Of a stretch of 7,396 nt of DNA, positions 6,043 through 7,396 are shown in pieces. The stretch lies in NCBI GenBank assembly GCA_040901495.1, contig JBBDYO010000017.1, positions 1 to 7,396 of the forward strand, written 5' to 3'. The position numbers and the translations under genes were made by a program. The first letter of the stretch is position 1. Every line of letters starts with the position of its first letter. The DNA is from VRUE01 sp040901495 (GTDB lineage Bacteria > Actinomycetota > Thermoleophilia > Solirubrobacterales > 70-9). Below the pieces are notes generated by a model. That model was not told the DNA's origin. It saw only the letters and a program-made list of their open reading frames with translations, and did not search any database.

Positions 6043-6116
6043 GCCCCTGTAGCTCAGTTGGTTAGAGCGGCGGCCTTTTAAGCCGCGCGGCGCGGGTTCG
6101 AATCCCGCCGGGGGCA
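6043..6116 (+). tRNA. tRNA-Lys (anticodon TTT)
   Basis: A full 74-base cloverleaf can be drawn. The acceptor stem is GCCCCTG (6043-6049) with CGGGGGC (6109-6115), with one G-U pair. The D-arm is GCTC/GAGC around AGTTGGTTA. The anticodon stem is GCGGC/GCCGC around loop CTTTTAA, giving anticodon TTT. The variable loop has five bases, the T-arm is GCGGG-TTCGAAT-CCCGC, and the discriminator base is A at 6116. CCA is not encoded. It starts 16 bases after the thiSG stop on the same strand with no terminator between, so it may be processed from a thi transcript. An insertion sequence begins three bases after its 3' end. Confidence 0.97.
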
Positions 6117-6119
6117 CTA

Positions 6120-6170
6120 TGTGATGTGTCGAGACATCGGAGACAGATGTCTCGCGTCATCGTAGACATC
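6120..6170 (+). repeat. Left terminal inverted repeat of the insertion sequence
   Basis: This pairs with 7345-7395. It contains two copies of an ACATCGGAGACA-like motif, at 6134-6145 and 6157-6168 (TCATCGTAGACA), 23 bp apart, and a GAGACAT/ATGTCTC inverted pair (6131-6137, 6147-6153). These are likely transposase binding sites. Confidence 0.78.
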
Positions 6171-7076
6171 TCAACCCCCTCCGATCGGCTGGTAGTCACG
6201 GTTGGGGTCGAGGGTCAGCCGCCGAAGCACCTCCCCCGTGCGCGCGTCGAGGACCCGGATGTCGCGATCGGCGATCAGCAGCTTGATCGGCAGACCCTTG
6301 TGGGCGCGGCCGAGGCCGATGTGGTGCAGCTTTGAGTCGTAGCGCAGGCTGACCTTTCCTTGGCCGTCGACTCGGTCGTGGCGAACGCGGAAGTGGGGCT
6401 CGTGCCCAGCGTCAGAGGCCGGCCGCGCCTTCAGGCGGGCGCTGTAGGCCTGTAGGGGCGTGCGAGCCCCCAGGGCCCGGTGGGGCCTGGTCGTGTTGTA
6501 GTAGTGGAGGAAGGCATCGAGTTGGCCTTGCAGCTCTGGGAGCGTCCTGGCCTGAGGCTGCTTTGCCAGGTAGCGCTTCAGCGTCTGGTGCAGGCGCTCG
6601 ACCTTGCCGCAGGTCTGGGGGTGGTAGGGCCGTGAGTTCTTGGCAACCACCCCCAGCCGCTCCATCTCGAGCTGCAAGAGAACCTTTCCCCCGCGCGGTC
6701 TCGCGGTGAACACGGCGCCGTTGTCGCAAAGCAGGGAGGCCGGAGCGCCGTGCAGGGCGACGACCGAGCGAAAGGCCGCCGCGACGTCGGCCGCCTTGGC
6801 CCTCGCATGGGCACGCGAGGCGAGAAAGAGCCGGGAGTGGTCGTCGATCACGTTGAGGATCTCGGTGTCCTGTCCGCCGGCCAGGGACCAGTGGGTGATG
6901 TCGGCCTGCCACATCTCGTTGGGCAGCTCGGCGCAGAAGCGGATCAGCGAGCTGCGCGGGCGCTTTTGCGGCTGGGGCCTGACCAGCCCCTCGCGGCGCA
7001 GGATCCGCTAGATCGTCGAGACCGAGGGAACGGAGTCGAGCTCCTTGGCGAGGTGGTAGGCGATCGTCTCCGCGCC

Positions 7077-7124
7077 GCAGTCGTGTCCTTGGAAGAGCAA
7101 CTGCTCTCGCAAGGACACGACTGC
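7077..7124. repeat. 48-bp near-palindrome inside the transposase gene
   Basis: The arms are GCAGTCGTGTCCTTG (7077-7091) and CAAGGACACGACTGC (7110-7124), perfect over 15 bp. The 18-base centre adds a further AGAGCA (7094-7099) / TGCTCT (7102-7107) pairing. It encodes the VVSLREQLLFQGHDC stretch and would form a very stable mRNA hairpin or a DNA cruciform. No function is assigned. Confidence 0.8.
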
Positions 7125-7167
7125 CCCCACTACTTCCTCGGAGGTTCTGTGTGGGTTGGAGCGTGGC

Positions 7168-7190
7168 GCCCTGGAGCGGGGCTCCAGGGC
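7168..7190. repeat. 23-bp hairpin inside the transposase gene
   Basis: The arms GCCCTGGAGC (7168-7177) and GCTCCAGGGC (7181-7190) pair perfectly around GGG. It lies within the ALEPRSRA codons just after the helix-turn-helix region, 44 bp from the larger palindrome. Confidence 0.75.
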
Positions 7191-7344
7191 CTCGAAGCCC
7201 CCTTCGCGGTAGCGGGCCAACAGCTTGTAGATCCAGCTTCTATGGACCCCATGGGCCGCTGCCAGCTCGCTGACTGAGCGGCCCTCCAACAGATGCGCCT
7301 CGACCAGGTACCGCGCCTTTGCCACAGGAGAGCTCCCCTCATTC

Positions 7345-7395
7345 GGTGTCTCCTATGTCCTGACACAGGTGTCGCCTATGTGGTGACACCGGACA
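7345..7395 (-). repeat. Right terminal inverted repeat of the insertion sequence
   Basis: This pairs with 6120-6170. It contains the direct repeats GGTGTCTCCTATGT (7345-7358) and GGTGTCGCCTATGT (7368-7381), which differ at one base and lie 23 bp apart, the same spacing as the motif copies in the left repeat. The transposase promoter must overlap or adjoin it, because the GTG start is only 19 bases inward. Confidence 0.8.
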
Positions 7396-7396
7396 C

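Larger units (their letters stand above)
6171..7325 (-). pseudogene. IS481-family transposase, interrupted by an in-frame TAG
   Basis: The product is a DDE integrase-fold transposase of about 384 residues. It starts at GTG 7325, seven bases after a GAGGGGAG ribosome binding site. The N-terminal 105 residues hold a helix-turn-helix (GRSVSELAAAHGVHRSWIYKLL, about 15-36) and end at TAG (7010-7008) after VPSVSTI. The same frame resumes with RILRREGLVRPQPQKRPRSS and runs through the catalytic core: D in MWQADITHW, D in LLCDNGAVF, and E in QTCGKVER 42 residues later, closing with YYNTTRPHRALG and a C-terminal domain ending at 6171. Relatives I recall carry Trp at the stop position, so one TGG to TAG change would explain it. 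No shift of frame is needed. All catalytic residues survive downstream. An ATG at 6914 could start a core-only fragment lacking the DNA-binding domain, but it has no good ribosome binding site. Confidence 0.88.
6120..7395 (-). mobile_element. IS481-family insertion sequence, nearly complete at both ends
   Basis: The element is about 1276 bp, with one transposase gene on the minus strand between imperfect terminal inverted repeats (6120-6170 and 7345-7395). I count about 34 of 51 identical positions, and both ends start with TGT as is usual in this family. The length and single DDE transposase fit IS481. The transposase stop codon begins at 6171, directly after the left repeat. The right end falls one base before the window edge, so a target-site duplication cannot be tested. 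The transposase carries an internal stop, so the copy is probably not autonomous. A conservative inner boundary is 6127-7388, where strong repeat identity begins. Confidence 0.85.

Noticed and set aside
5192..6052. Plus-strand 286-codon frame over thiSG
   Set aside because: It is an out-of-frame shadow of thiSG, rich in Arg and Gly, and runs into the tRNA.
5791..6117. Minus-strand frame starting MPPAGFEPAPRGLKGRRSNQLSYRG
   Set aside because: This is the well-known false protein produced by translating the antisense of a tRNA gene; its start lies on the tRNA-Lys and the rest is antisense to thiSG.
6117..6170. Rho-independent terminator for the tRNA in the GAGACAT/ATGTCTC pair
   Set aside because: It is only a 7-bp stem with no U-tract, and it is better explained as part of the insertion-sequence terminal repeat.
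6412..6912. Second minus-strand frame within the transposase core
   Set aside because: It is an out-of-frame shadow; the other frame carries the DDE motifs.
6114..7396. Target-site duplication or tRNA-based attachment site
   Set aside because: Only one base lies beyond the right end, so no duplication can be seen, and the element encodes a DDE transposase rather than a tyrosine integrase that would use a tRNA attachment site.

Overview
The window comes from a high-GC bacterial chromosome. The style of the proteins (ThiE opening with an LYFVCDARP-type strand, Lpd with CLNYACIPAK, abundant GTG/TTG starts) points to Actinobacteria, most likely the Thermoleophilia/Solirubrobacterales branch. That placement is an inference from memory of families; no marker gene is present to prove it.

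Layout. (1) Positions 1-3833 are all on the minus strand and read, in transcription order: thiE (thiamine phosphate synthase), a small four-helix membrane protein overlapping thiE by 8 bases, lpd (dihydrolipoyl dehydrogenase), a DsbA/HCCA-isomerase-fold protein, and the first 158 codons of a 2-oxo acid (pyruvate) dehydrogenase E1 alpha gene that runs off the left edge. A strong hairpin lies just after the lpd stop. (2) Positions 3834-3966 are a divergent control region with a TPP riboswitch on the plus strand. (3) Positions 3967-6026 are thiO (glycine oxidase) and a fused thiS-thiG gene, overlapping by four bases. (4) A tRNA-Lys(UUU) starts 16 bases after thiSG. (5) From three bases after the tRNA to the right edge there is an essentially whole IS481-family insertion sequence (6120-7395) with about 51-bp imperfect terminal inverted repeats. 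Its transposase faces the tRNA and is interrupted by an in-frame amber codon.

How the genes work together. ThiO makes dehydroglycine from glycine, and ThiG with the ThiS sulfur carrier builds the thiazole phosphate. ThiE couples the thiazole to the pyrimidine to give thiamine phosphate, the precursor of TPP. TPP feeds back on thiO-thiSG through the riboswitch, whose aptamer contains the Shine-Dalgarno of thiO and reaches its TTG start, so control is probably translational. TPP is also the cofactor of the E1 enzyme encoded at the left, so the locus places cofactor synthesis beside a cofactor user and its Lpd partner.

Most notable points: the riboswitch that contains its own ribosome binding site and exposes a gene-start trap; the ThiS-ThiG fusion, in which the sulfur-accepting Gly-Gly is internal; two strong hairpins inside the transposase gene, one a 48-bp near-palindrome; and insertion-sequence ends that each carry two motif copies 23 bp apart. 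I saw no CRISPR array, phage gene or defence system, and nothing I would call a wholly new system.
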